A DNA stretch of 64,000 nt from Candidatus Kapaibacterium sp. (GTDB taxonomy: Bacteria; Bacteroidota; Ignavibacteria; Kapaibacteriales; UBA2268), in assembly GCA_026418625.1 (NCBI GenBank), contig JAOABA010000049.1, positions 1 through 64,000 on the forward strand. The letters run 5' to 3'. The translations under genes and the position numbers were made by a program. Below are positions 29,558 to 37,652 of this stretch, piece by piece. Position 1 is the first letter of the stretch, and every line of letters starts with the position of its first letter. A model generated the notes under the pieces. That model was not told the DNA's origin, searched no databases, and was given only the letters and a program-made list of their open reading frames with translations.

Positions 29558-30724
29558 ATGCAAATGGATATATGTTATGGTGGGGTTCCAAGCAAAATTC
29601 CCCAGAATTCAATGGGAATAAGAGGTTATGATTATGTTGAATTTTATGTAGGTAGTGCTAAACTTGTAGCATACTGGTTTGCTAAAGCACTCGGAATGAA
29701 AATTTCAGCATATAGAGGTCCCGAAACTGGTGTTCGTGATAGAATTTCTTATCTTTTAAAATCTGAATATGGAATGAAATTTCTGATAACATCAGCACTC
29801 CAACCAGAGACATTTGACATAAATTCATTTGTTGAACTTCACGGAGATGGTGTAAAAAGATGGTCAGTCGAAGTGGTTGATGTTAAGGAAACATTTTATA
29901 AAGCAGTGAAAAATGGTGCTATCCCTGTCAGATTACCTCAAAAAAGTGAAGACAAAGATGGTTATGTTGAGGAAGCAGCAATAAGGCTTTATGGTGATTG
30001 TGAAATAAATTTTGTTAATTACGATAATTATAACGGAATTTTTAAACCCGGTTTTGGTCAGCCTATTCAAAATATTGAAATTTCTTGTCAGGAAACAGGT
30101 TTAAAGCTCATTGACCATATTGTTGGAAATGTTCATATTAATGAGATGGATTACTGGGCTGATTACATAAACAAATCATTGGACTTTGAAACATTCATAT
30201 ATTTCGGTCCGGGTGATATTTCAACTAAATACTCTGCTTTGCTTTCCAAAGTGGTTAGGTCTAAAGATGGAATAATTAAAAATCCAATAAATGAACCTTA
30301 CGAAGCAGAAAGACTTTCACAAATTGAAGAATATACTCAGCAGTATCGAGGTTCTGGTATTCAGCATATAGCAATAAGCACTCTTGACATTATAAAGACA
30401 GTGAGTGCATTGAAAGCCAACGGAGTTGAATTTCTCGATGCTCCACCTGATACTTATTATGAAACGCTTTCGAAGCGTGATTTCGGTTTAACTGAAGATT
30501 TAAATGAATTACAAAAGCTTGGCATTCTTTGTGATGTTGAAGGACAAGGCTATTTATTACAAATATTTACTAAACCAACCTTTAACCGTCCGACATTCTT
30601 CTTCGAAATTATACAAAGAAGAAATGGTGCCTCAGGCTTTGGTCAAGGGAACTTTCAGGCTCTCTTCGAAGCAATTGAAAGAGATCAGGAAAAACGTGGA
30701 AATTTAATTAAAACACAAGTTTAA
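29558..30724 (+). CDS. hppD: 4-Hydroxyphenylpyruvate dioxygenase
   Basis: HPPD converts 4-hydroxyphenylpyruvate to homogentisate using Fe(II) and O2. The 388-residue protein has two vicinal-oxygen-chelate halves, and the metal ligands are in place: H187 (LIDHIVGNVH), H270 (GSGIQHIAIS) and E350 (TFFFEIIQRRNGASGFGQGN). The C-terminal closing helix is intact (FQALFEAIERDQEKRG). The ATG at 29558 follows GAGGTG with a 5-base spacer, supporting this start. It is the first gene of a four-gene operon with hmgA, an aminotransferase and fah, and requires oxygen. Confidence 0.97.
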   Translation: MQMDICYGGVPSKIPQNSMGIRGYDYVEFYVGSAKLVAYWFAKALGMKISAYRGPETGVRDRISYLLKSEYGMKFLITSALQPETFDINSFVELHGDGVKRWSVEVVDVKETFYKAVKNGAIPVRLPQKSEDKDGYVEEAAIRLYGDCEINFVNYDNYNGIFKPGFGQPIQNIEISCQETGLKLIDHIVGNVHINEMDYWADYINKSLDFETFIYFGPGDISTKYSALLSKVVRSKDGIIKNPINEPYEAERLSQIEEYTQQYRGSGIQHIAISTLDIIKTVSALKANGVEFLDAPPDTYYETLSKRDFGLTEDLNELQKLGILCDVEGQGYLLQIFTKPTFNRPTFFFEIIQRRNGASGFGQGNFQALFEAIERDQEKRGNLIKTQV

Positions 30725-30743
30725 CATTAAAAAGTAGTTAATT

Positions 30744-31904
30744 ATGGCATTTTATCATAAACTTGGTTCGATACCTACAAAGAAACATATTACTTTTTAC
30801 AAAGATGATGGAAGATCTCTTTATAGAGAAGAATTAGTCAGCACAAAGGGATTTTCGGGTATTTACAGCACAAAATATCATATTAATGCACCTACAAAAA
30901 CATTAGAAATAAGAGAATTGGAAAGAATTCCTTTAAATAAATGGGATGATATGCCATTACAGCATATCCATTTCAAGACTAATTTGAAAAAAAGTGATGG
31001 AGATTTTTTAACATCAAGAAATATTTTTCTCGAAAACCCTCATTGTATCATCAGCACTGCTCATCCAAGCAAGAACAGTGATTATTTTTATAAAAATGCT
31101 TATGCACACGAATATATTTTTGTTCATTATGGCTCCGGTATTTTTGTCTCTGACTATGGAAAATTTAATTTCGAACCGGGTGACCAATTAGTTGTCCCAA
31201 TGGGAACCATATATCAGTTAAATTTCAATAATTTTGACAATAATAAATTATTAATTGTCGAATCGGATACTGCTTTTGAAATACCAAAGCATTACAGAAA
31301 TGAATATGGACAATTAAATGAAGATGCACCATATTGCGAGAGAGATTTTAAACTACCTGAATATTTTCAACCCTATGATAATGATGGACGTTTTAAACTA
31401 ATCATAAAAACAGGTTTAAGGCTCTTTGAATATATCTTACCTCATCATCCTTTCGATGTTGTAGGGTGGGATGGTTATCTTTATCCTTACGCATTCAATA
31501 TTAGGGATTTTGCGCCAAAAGTTGGTAAATTGCATTTACCTCCGCCTGTGCATTTGGTGTTTGATACTCAACATTTTGTGCTTTGCAATTTCTGTCCTCG
31601 TCTTTTTGATTTTCATCCTGAAGCGATTCCGGTTCCTTACTTTCATACAAATGTCGAAAGTGCCGAGGTTTTATATTATGTTGAGGGAGATTTTATGTCT
31701 CGCAAAGGTGTAGGTGAGGGGTCAATAACGCTTCACCCACTTGGTTTGCCTCACGGTCCTCAACCGGGGAAAATTGAGGAATCTCTCGGTGCAAAGGAGA
31801 CTTATGAATATGCAGTTATGATTGATACATTTGCACCCCTTGGAGCAACAAATAATGTTAAAGAAACAATGGATGAAAATTATTATTTATCTTGGCTGGA
31901 TTAA
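30744..31904 (+). CDS. hmgA: Homogentisate 1,2-dioxygenase
   Basis: The enzyme opens the homogentisate ring to maleylacetoacetate with Fe(II) and O2. The 386-residue cupin-fold protein shows the family start MAFYHKLGSIPTKKH, the GWDGYLYPYAFNIRDF stretch, the Fe-ligand region PYFHTNVESAE (H301 onwards) and HPLGLPHGPQPG (H337). Length suits the bacterial form; human HGD is somewhat longer. It lies 19 bases after hppD, so the operon performs two consecutive oxygen-dependent steps. Confidence 0.96.
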   Translation: MAFYHKLGSIPTKKHITFYKDDGRSLYREELVSTKGFSGIYSTKYHINAPTKTLEIRELERIPLNKWDDMPLQHIHFKTNLKKSDGDFLTSRNIFLENPHCIISTAHPSKNSDYFYKNAYAHEYIFVHYGSGIFVSDYGKFNFEPGDQLVVPMGTIYQLNFNNFDNNKLLIVESDTAFEIPKHYRNEYGQLNEDAPYCERDFKLPEYFQPYDNDGRFKLIIKTGLRLFEYILPHHPFDVVGWDGYLYPYAFNIRDFAPKVGKLHLPPPVHLVFDTQHFVLCNFCPRLFDFHPEAIPVPYFHTNVESAEVLYYVEGDFMSRKGVGEGSITLHPLGLPHGPQPGKIEESLGAKETYEYAVMIDTFAPLGATNNVKETMDENYYLSWLD

Positions 31905-31941
31905 ATTTAATTCTATTTAATAAATATCTTTGTTAATTTTT

Positions 31942-33036
31942 ATGATAACAATTCCTGAATATATTCAGAATTTAACTCCTTATAAACCCGGTAATAAATT
32001 AAAAACTGGCAAGAAACAAAAAAACATCTCAGAATTCATTAATCTTGCTTCTAATGAAAATCCCTTAGGTGCATCTCCCAAAGCAATTGAAGCACTCAAA
32101 GAGACAACAAAATATTTATCAATTTACCCTGATGTAGGTGCCACTGAGCTAATTAGCTATTTATCAGAAATGTTAGGAAAACCTGAGCAAAATATAATCG
32201 CTGGAAGTGGTTCTGATGCTATTATTGGTGATATTATCAAAGCATTTTCAGATTATGGTGATGATATTTTAACTGCTGAAGAGACTTTCATTGGTTATTT
32301 TGTAAATGTTCTAAAATTAGGCAGAAATCTTATTAAAGCACCAATGAAAAACCATCAATATGACCTCGATTCAATTTTAAATTCAATTACACCCAAAACG
32401 AGAATAATTTTTCTTTCAAATCCCAATAATCCAACAGGTTCGATGTTCTTTAAGAAAGATTTTGAATCATTTCTTAAAAAAGTTCCTGAAAACATTTTAA
32501 TTGTCTATGATGAAGCATATTCAATATATGCTGCTTTGCACGAAGGTTACCCTGATGGATTGGATTATGAACAAGATAATTTAATAGTTGTTAGGACATT
32601 CTCGAAATCTCACGGTTTGGCTGGAATTAGAATAGGATTTGCTTTTGGTCCTGAAAACTTAATTTCTACACTCTATAAAGTCAAGTTACCTTTTGAACCA
32701 AATTCAATTGCCCAAAAGGTTGCTTTAGCCGCTTTAACTGATTATGACTTTATATTTCAAACAATTAAATTAAATACTATTTCAATTGAAAGGTTGACAA
32801 ATTTATTTGATGAACTAAAGGTTGATTATATCAAGCCCTATGCAAACTTTGTGATGATACTTTTCGAAAATCAGGATTTAGCAAGGGATTTTGTTGATAA
32901 GTGTTATGAAAATGCCATACTTGTTCGTCATTTAACCCCTTTTGGTGTTCCTAACGGTGTCAGAATAAGCACTGGAACTCACACCCAAATGGATTATGCT
33001 TTAAATGTTTTTAAAAAATTACTGAGAGAAAAATGA
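31942..33036 (+). CDS. PLP-dependent aminotransferase, HisC-like (probable aromatic aminotransferase)
   Basis: A fold-type I aminotransferase close to histidinol-phosphate aminotransferases. Visible motifs are LASNENPLGASPKAIEAL, FLSNPNNPTG, the PLP-contact region IVYDEAYSIY and the Schiff-base lysine in TFSKSHGLAGIRIGF (about K222). By position between homogentisate dioxygenase and fumarylacetoacetate hydrolase it probably converts tyrosine (or phenylalanine) to the 2-oxo acid used by HPPD; a role in histidine synthesis is less likely because no his genes are near. The ATG at 31942 is preferred to the in-frame TTG at 31930. Its stop overlaps the fah start by 4 bases (ATGA). Confidence 0.9.
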   Translation: MITIPEYIQNLTPYKPGNKLKTGKKQKNISEFINLASNENPLGASPKAIEALKETTKYLSIYPDVGATELISYLSEMLGKPEQNIIAGSGSDAIIGDIIKAFSDYGDDILTAEETFIGYFVNVLKLGRNLIKAPMKNHQYDLDSILNSITPKTRIIFLSNPNNPTGSMFFKKDFESFLKKVPENILIVYDEAYSIYAALHEGYPDGLDYEQDNLIVVRTFSKSHGLAGIRIGFAFGPENLISTLYKVKLPFEPNSIAQKVALAALTDYDFIFQTIKLNTISIERLTNLFDELKVDYIKPYANFVMILFENQDLARDFVDKCYENAILVRHLTPFGVPNGVRISTGTHTQMDYALNVFKKLLREK

Positions 33037-34046
33037 AACTTGTAACATATTTAAATCAGGATTTTCAATCAAGACTCGGAATGCTCATTGATAACCAAAT
33101 AATTGACATACAAAATGAGACAAAAAAATTAGGCTTTGAGTTACCATCAAATATGTTATTATTGCTTAATGATTGGGATAGAAATTTCGAATTAGTAAAA
33201 AATGCTTATGAAAAATTGAAATCCTCAGGAGATTTTTCAATCGTTAATCCTATAAAATTGTTATCTCCAATTCCAAATCCTCCTTCCTGCCGTGATGGTT
33301 ATGCTTTTCGTCAGCATGTTGAAGCTGCCAGAAGGAATAGAGGACTTGATATGATTCCTGAATTCGATCAATATCCTATCTTTTATTTTACCAATCATAA
33401 TGCAATTTTTGGAGAAGGAGAAATCGAAGTTGAAATTGACCATCTCGATAAGCTTGATTTTGAACTTGAATGGGCTGCAATAATCGGAAAACGCGGAAAG
33501 AATATTAATTCAAACGAGGCTGACAATTATATAGCCGGTTTTACCATTATGAATGATTTTTCTGCAAGAACACTACAAATGGAGGAAATGAAATTGAATC
33601 TGGGACCCGCCAAAGGAAAAGATTTTGCTACAACTCTTGGTCCTTGGCTTGTTACGACTGATGAATTAGAAAGTAAAGTTATCAAGACACAGTTCGGAAA
33701 TAAATATAAGCTCGAAATGAAAGCCAGACACAACGGAATTGAGGTTTCTTATGGAAATACCTCTGATATGAATTGGACATTTGCAGAAATTATCGAAAGA
33801 GCTTCTTATGGTGTGGAACTTTTTCCCGGTGATGTTATTGGTTCGGGAACTGTTGGGACTGGTTGTTACCTTGAATTAAATGGAACAAGGGCAAGATTAG
33901 CAAAGGATAGGGGAGAAGACTATCAACCTATCTGGTTGCAGGATGGCGATATAATAGAATTGGAAATCGAAAATCTTGGAATTTTAAAAAATAAAATAAA
34001 ATGGAATGGCAGTAACCATTCCATTCTTAAAAAAAAGAAAATCTAA
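33033..34046 (+). CDS. Fumarylacetoacetate hydrolase family protein
   Basis: FAH splits fumarylacetoacetate to fumarate and acetoacetate, the last step of homogentisate breakdown. The 337-residue protein shows the FAH fold motifs RDGYAFRQHVEAARR, FELEWAAIIGKRGKN (metal-ligand Glu), TIMNDFSARTLQMEE and KGKDFATTLGPWLVT (catalytic Lys/Asp region), and GDVIGSGTVGTGCYLE. Translational coupling to the aminotransferase by a 4-base overlap places it firmly in the tyrosine operon. The 3' end of the gene contains a hairpin terminator for the convergent operon. The acetoacetate product can be activated by the ligase encoded at 26462-28423. Confidence 0.94.
   Translation: MKLVTYLNQDFQSRLGMLIDNQIIDIQNETKKLGFELPSNMLLLLNDWDRNFELVKNAYEKLKSSGDFSIVNPIKLLSPIPNPPSCRDGYAFRQHVEAARRNRGLDMIPEFDQYPIFYFTNHNAIFGEGEIEVEIDHLDKLDFELEWAAIIGKRGKNINSNEADNYIAGFTIMNDFSARTLQMEEMKLNLGPAKGKDFATTLGPWLVTTDELESKVIKTQFGNKYKLEMKARHNGIEVSYGNTSDMNWTFAEIIERASYGVELFPGDVIGSGTVGTGCYLELNGTRARLAKDRGEDYQPIWLQDGDIIELEIENLGILKNKIKWNGSNHSILKKKKI
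33986..34025 (-). terminator. Terminator of the cytochrome b / Fe-S / kinase operon, inside fah
   Basis: Perfect 10-base arms AATGGAATGG (34000-34009) and CCATTCCATT (34016-34025) enclose a 6-base loop. Read on the minus strand, the stem is followed by TTATTTTATTTTTT (complement of 33986-33999), a good U-rich tail. It lies 28 bases after the stop of the stand-alone receiver gene. On the plus strand no T-run follows, so it should act mainly on leftward transcripts, although it overlaps the last codons of fah. Confidence 0.85.
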
Positions 34047-34053
34047 ATTTCAC

Positions 34054-34431
34054 TTATTTTATTTTCAGAACTTCTTTAATTTTTCCGATAAATTCATCTT
34101 TGTCAATAGGCTTATCAAAATATGCTACAGGAGGCGGCACTTGCTTCCTTGATTCGATAAAATTTTTGAAATCGTGTGCAACACCTGTAACAATAAAGAC
34201 AGGTATGTTCTTTGTTGCTTCATTTTCAGTCAGATTCCTGTAAGCTTTAACACCTGATTCTTCGGGCATTGAAATATCAAGACAAATTAAATCCGGCTTT
34301 TCAGAAAGTGCTTTATCGAAGCCTTCTTTGCCATTCATCGCTTCGATAACATCAAAGCCGTTATCTCCAAGGAGAGTTCCTAAATAAGTAAGAATGTCGT
34401 TATCATCGTCAACAATAAGAATTTTTGCCAT
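34054..34431 (-). CDS. Stand-alone receiver-domain response regulator
   Basis: The 125-residue protein is a receiver domain only: acidic pair D8/D9 (ILIVDDDND), phospho-acceptor D52 (ICLDISMPEESG), T82 (FIVTGVAHD) and K107 (YFDKPIDKDE). It closely resembles the receiver fused to the Fe-S protein two genes upstream (shared DILTYL, DNGF, VTGV and KP motifs, and a lengthened loop between T and K). It is the last gene of the cytochrome b / Fe-S / kinase operon, 21 bases after the kinase gene, and lacks an output domain, so it may act by protein-protein contact or phosphorelay. Confidence 0.95.
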   Translation of the reverse strand: MAKILIVDDDNDILTYLGTLLGDNGFDVIEAMNGKEGFDKALSEKPDLICLDISMPEESGVKAYRNLTENEATKNIPVFIVTGVAHDFKNFIESRKQVPPPVAYFDKPIDKDEFIGKIKEVLKIK

Positions 34432-34452
34432 ATTTTCTAACCTTTCAAAAAA

Positions 34453-35865
34453 TCACAACTTGCTTATTGGTAATTTAATAATAAATTTTGAACCTTTTCC
34501 AATTTCTGATTCAACTTTTATTTCGCCATTATGTTCATCAACAATTTTCTTAACAACCATAAGCCCAAAACCACTTCCTGAACTTCCTTTTGTAGAATAT
34601 AAAGGCGTAAATAGTTTACTTTTTACATCATCACTCATACCGTGTCCATCGTCAATCACAGTCAGGTAAATGAAATTATCATAATAAGAAAGCAATATTT
34701 CAATATTGTGCTGATTTTTATTGCTATCCCACTTACAAGCATCAATAGCATTTTCAATGAGATTCAAAATTAATGTATAAATCGCTTTTGAGTCGCCAAA
34801 GAAGTAATCGGAAAACCTAAGATCCAATTTGGTTGATATGTTAAGGTCATTCAGCTTTTTTGAATATAATTCTACAATCTCTTCGCAGACTTTATCAATA
34901 AAAATCTCTTGCTTTTCAGGGACACGGTCTTTGGCATAATATAGCATATCAAGAACGAGGTGGGAGACACGTTCGACATTTCGTTGAACCATCTCCCAAC
35001 CTTTTTTGATAATTTCGTCTTTATTTTGTCTGAATCCTGATTCTACTACATACATTCCACCATCTAAACCAGAAATAATACCTTTTATAGTATGTGCTAA
35101 ATTTGCTACTAATTGACCAACATTTGCCATTTGGCTCTGAATGCGTTTGATATCTGTAATATCTGTTGTCATCTCCATTACAGCAGTTATTTCACCAGAT
35201 TCATTTTTTATTGGTGCAGCTAATACCAGAATATTCATCAGGATACCATCTTTTCCAGCTACAATTTCTTCGCTTGTGTGAATTTTCCCATCTTCAAAAG
35301 TTTCAGCAACAGGACAGATTTCGCACCGAGAGTCCCTTTTTTTATAGAGATAATAACAATATTTATTTCTATAATCACCGAATTCATCCTTAAATTTCTT
35401 ATTTGCATCTATGACGATGAAATCTTTATTCTGAACTGAAATAAAACAAGGAACTACATTGTAAAGCATTCTGTATTTTTCAATGCTTTCTTCTAATCTC
35501 CGTTGTAATTTTTTTGATTCGGTAATATCAGTAGCCATTTCGATTGCTGCGACAATATTACCATTATTATCATATATTGGAGCTGTCTGTGCATTAACAT
35601 AAACAGGAAAACCTTCAGGGGAAAAGACCAATTCCTCTGATTCAAAGATTTTTCCCTCTGAAAATGTTTTATCCATAGGACAAACAGGGCATTTGTCTTC
35701 CCTCATCTTGTAAACAACATAACAATACTCACCAATTCTATCACCAAAGGTTTCCCTGAATCTTCTGTTTGTTTTGATGATTTTATAATCCCTATCTTGA
35801 ATTGATATATAGCAGGGGACTTCATCAAACAACATTGAGTCTGTTAATTGAATTGTTGTTTCCAT
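34453..35865 (-). CDS. Histidine kinase with two four-cysteine PAS domains
   Basis: The 470-residue soluble protein has two PAS repeats (about 8-118 and 130-240) followed by a kinase core. The likely phospho-His is H258 (ANLAHTIKGIISGLDGG); N-box LILNLIENAIDACKW and G boxes DDGHGM and GSGFGLMVVKK are present. Each PAS has four Cys at identical relative positions: C18, C48, C59, C62 and C140, C170, C181, C184 (intervals 30, 11, 3 in both). The CPVCP/CEICP motifs suggest bound iron-sulfur clusters, zinc or disulfide switching; which one is not determinable here. No transmembrane segments are seen. It lies 2 bases downstream of the Fe-S/receiver fusion gene, pointing to cytoplasmic redox sensing linked to that enzyme. 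Confidence 0.93.
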   Translation of the reverse strand: METTIQLTDSMLFDEVPCYISIQDRDYKIIKTNRRFRETFGDRIGEYCYVVYKMREDKCPVCPMDKTFSEGKIFESEELVFSPEGFPVYVNAQTAPIYDNNGNIVAAIEMATDITESKKLQRRLEESIEKYRMLYNVVPCFISVQNKDFIVIDANKKFKDEFGDYRNKYCYYLYKKRDSRCEICPVAETFEDGKIHTSEEIVAGKDGILMNILVLAAPIKNESGEITAVMEMTTDITDIKRIQSQMANVGQLVANLAHTIKGIISGLDGGMYVVESGFRQNKDEIIKKGWEMVQRNVERVSHLVLDMLYYAKDRVPEKQEIFIDKVCEEIVELYSKKLNDLNISTKLDLRFSDYFFGDSKAIYTLILNLIENAIDACKWDSNKNQHNIEILLSYYDNFIYLTVIDDGHGMSDDVKSKLFTPLYSTKGSSGSGFGLMVVKKIVDEHNGEIKVESEIGKGSKFIIKLPISKL

Positions 35866-35867
35866 AG

Positions 35868-37619
35868 CTAATTCAAATTATCAACTTTAACTTCAACGCA
35901 TTTGCGGACTATTTTTAGTAAAAGTTCCTTTTCAACTGGTTTTTCGATATAACCCTCAGGCTTCGGAAGACTGTGTTCATAAATAAATTTTCGATGATCT
36001 AACTGACCGGGATTGTCAGGATTAACCCCTGTTACAAAAATTACCGGAATGTCTTTATATTCTTCATTCGTTTTCAATTCTTTATATATGCTTAATCCGT
36101 TTTTTCCAGGCATTGCAAGGTCCAAAGTTATTAAATCAGGTTTTTGAGTAGTTAAAAATTCCATAGCATTTTCATAATTTGTAGCTGTGTAAGTATTAAA
36201 ACCATTATCATTAAATAAAGTGGACAAATATGTTAAAATATCAACTTCATCATCAACCATAAGAATTAGTTTTTCTTCTATTTCAGGAGCCTTGAATGTT
36301 GGTGTAATGAATTTCTTATCTATGATAAGGGCATCAGCAACAAGTTCACCAACAAGTTTTACTTTCATCTTAAGCTTATAGTGTTTTATCAAATCAGTCA
36401 AACCATCAACGCAATTGTGACAGGCAGTAGCAACAATATTAGCTTCAGTCTCTTTTAATTGATTAGCTTTAACAACAGCTGTTTCGAGTCTTCTTTTTGA
36501 GTATTCCGACATTGACATAGCTCCACCTCCACCGGTGCAACAATAATTATCAGCTCTGTTTGGATACATTTCCTGAAACATTGATACAGACTGTTTCAAT
36601 AAGTATCTTGGTTCTTCAGTTATACCTCCGCTTCTTCCAAGGTTGCAAGGATCATGATAGGTAACTTTGAACGGGTTCAATGAAGGATCAAGCTTTATTC
36701 TACCTGATTTAACATAATCTACCATAATTTCCAAGAAATTAAAGATTGGAAATTTAAGGTCTCTTCCAGTCCAATTAGGACTTTCCCAAGCTGTGGCACG
36801 ATAACCATGACCACACTCTGAAGTAACGAGCATTTTTCCGTTTAATCTCTCAACACTATCAAAAACAAGATTGCCCATATGAGCGCCAAGTTTATTATCA
36901 CCAGAGAATAAGCCAAAATTTGTGTTGTCCCAGCCTTTTGAGGACATTGTCCAACTCTCGCCTGCTGCATAGAAAATTTTTGCTGCTGCGAGAAGGCTCT
37001 GAGGAGCATATTTGATTTCCCTGGGATTCACTGCATAAACAATATTGCAATTTGGTTTATCCATTGGAATCTCAGCAATTGGATCATCAAGTTCCATTTG
37101 AAGCTCTTCGTTTAGCCATTCAATAGTTTCTAAGTATTCTTCTTCAGAGACACCCATTTGATTTCCAGTTTCCCATTGATCTTTGGCAACATCAATTACG
37201 CCTTGTGGGGCAATTCCCTGTTCGTAAAGAATTGATCTGCCAGTTCTCATTAAAAGAGCTTTGTCAACCCCCATCGGGCAGTTGAAAGAACACCTACGAC
37301 ACATTGTGCAACTGCCAAAAGTAATATCCATAAGTTCTTTTAGATCTTCTTCATTTTCAAGTTCTCCACCACCGACCCATTTTGGAAGTAATTTTCCAGT
37401 CCAATCAAAATACTTTTTATAAAGCTTTCTTACTCTGTCAGCTTTGTAAGCTGGTGCCATTTTAGGATCTTTTGTTGCGAGGTAATAGTGACAGGATTCT
37501 GTGCACATTCCACAGTGAACACAGACACCGAAAGACAAAATTGCTTGTCTATTCATTCTGGTTTTAAAAGCTTCATTCGCTTTATGAGCTCTAGTTGAAT
37601 TTTGATTTATTTCATTCAT
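35868..37619 (-). CDS. HdrD/DsrK-like iron-sulfur oxidoreductase fused to a C-terminal receiver domain
   Basis: The 583-residue protein starts with a two-cluster ferredoxin region: C33-x2-C36-x2-C39-x3-C43 and C104-x2-C107-x2-C110-x3-C114, each able to hold a [4Fe-4S] cluster. A cysteine-rich CCG domain follows (C325 in HDPCNLGR, C360/C361 in YCCTGGGG, C400/C403 in ACHNC), the active-site type of HdrB/D, DsrK and glycolate oxidase GlcF. A first CCG half is degenerate (C269 region). Residues 451-575 are a receiver domain (D456/D457, D500 in LITLDLAMPGKNG, K560). The DsrK-like part probably exchanges electrons with the quinone-linked cytochrome b encoded 33 bases upstream. Fusion to a receiver is unusual. 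AAGGAG (37627-37632 on the minus strand) precedes the ATG by 7 bases. Confidence 0.93.
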   Translation of the reverse strand: MNEINQNSTRAHKANEAFKTRMNRQAILSFGVCVHCGMCTESCHYYLATKDPKMAPAYKADRVRKLYKKYFDWTGKLLPKWVGGGELENEEDLKELMDITFGSCTMCRRCSFNCPMGVDKALLMRTGRSILYEQGIAPQGVIDVAKDQWETGNQMGVSEEEYLETIEWLNEELQMELDDPIAEIPMDKPNCNIVYAVNPREIKYAPQSLLAAAKIFYAAGESWTMSSKGWDNTNFGLFSGDNKLGAHMGNLVFDSVERLNGKMLVTSECGHGYRATAWESPNWTGRDLKFPIFNFLEIMVDYVKSGRIKLDPSLNPFKVTYHDPCNLGRSGGITEEPRYLLKQSVSMFQEMYPNRADNYCCTGGGGAMSMSEYSKRRLETAVVKANQLKETEANIVATACHNCVDGLTDLIKHYKLKMKVKLVGELVADALIIDKKFITPTFKAPEIEEKLILMVDDEVDILTYLSTLFNDNGFNTYTATNYENAMEFLTTQKPDLITLDLAMPGKNGLSIYKELKTNEEYKDIPVIFVTGVNPDNPGQLDHRKFIYEHSLPKPEGYIEKPVEKELLLKIVRKCVEVKVDNLN

Positions 37620-37652
37620 TTTTTTTCTCCTTAAGTTTGTAGTAAAATAATA

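Noticed and set aside
31930-31941. TTG start giving four extra residues on the aminotransferase
   Set aside because: The ATG at 31942 begins MITIPEYIQNLTPYKPG, the usual start for this family.
31942-33036. Histidine biosynthesis aminotransferase (HisC)
   Set aside because: The sequence is HisC-like, but it is translationally coupled to fumarylacetoacetate hydrolase and no his genes are present, so an aromatic aminotransferase role is more likely.
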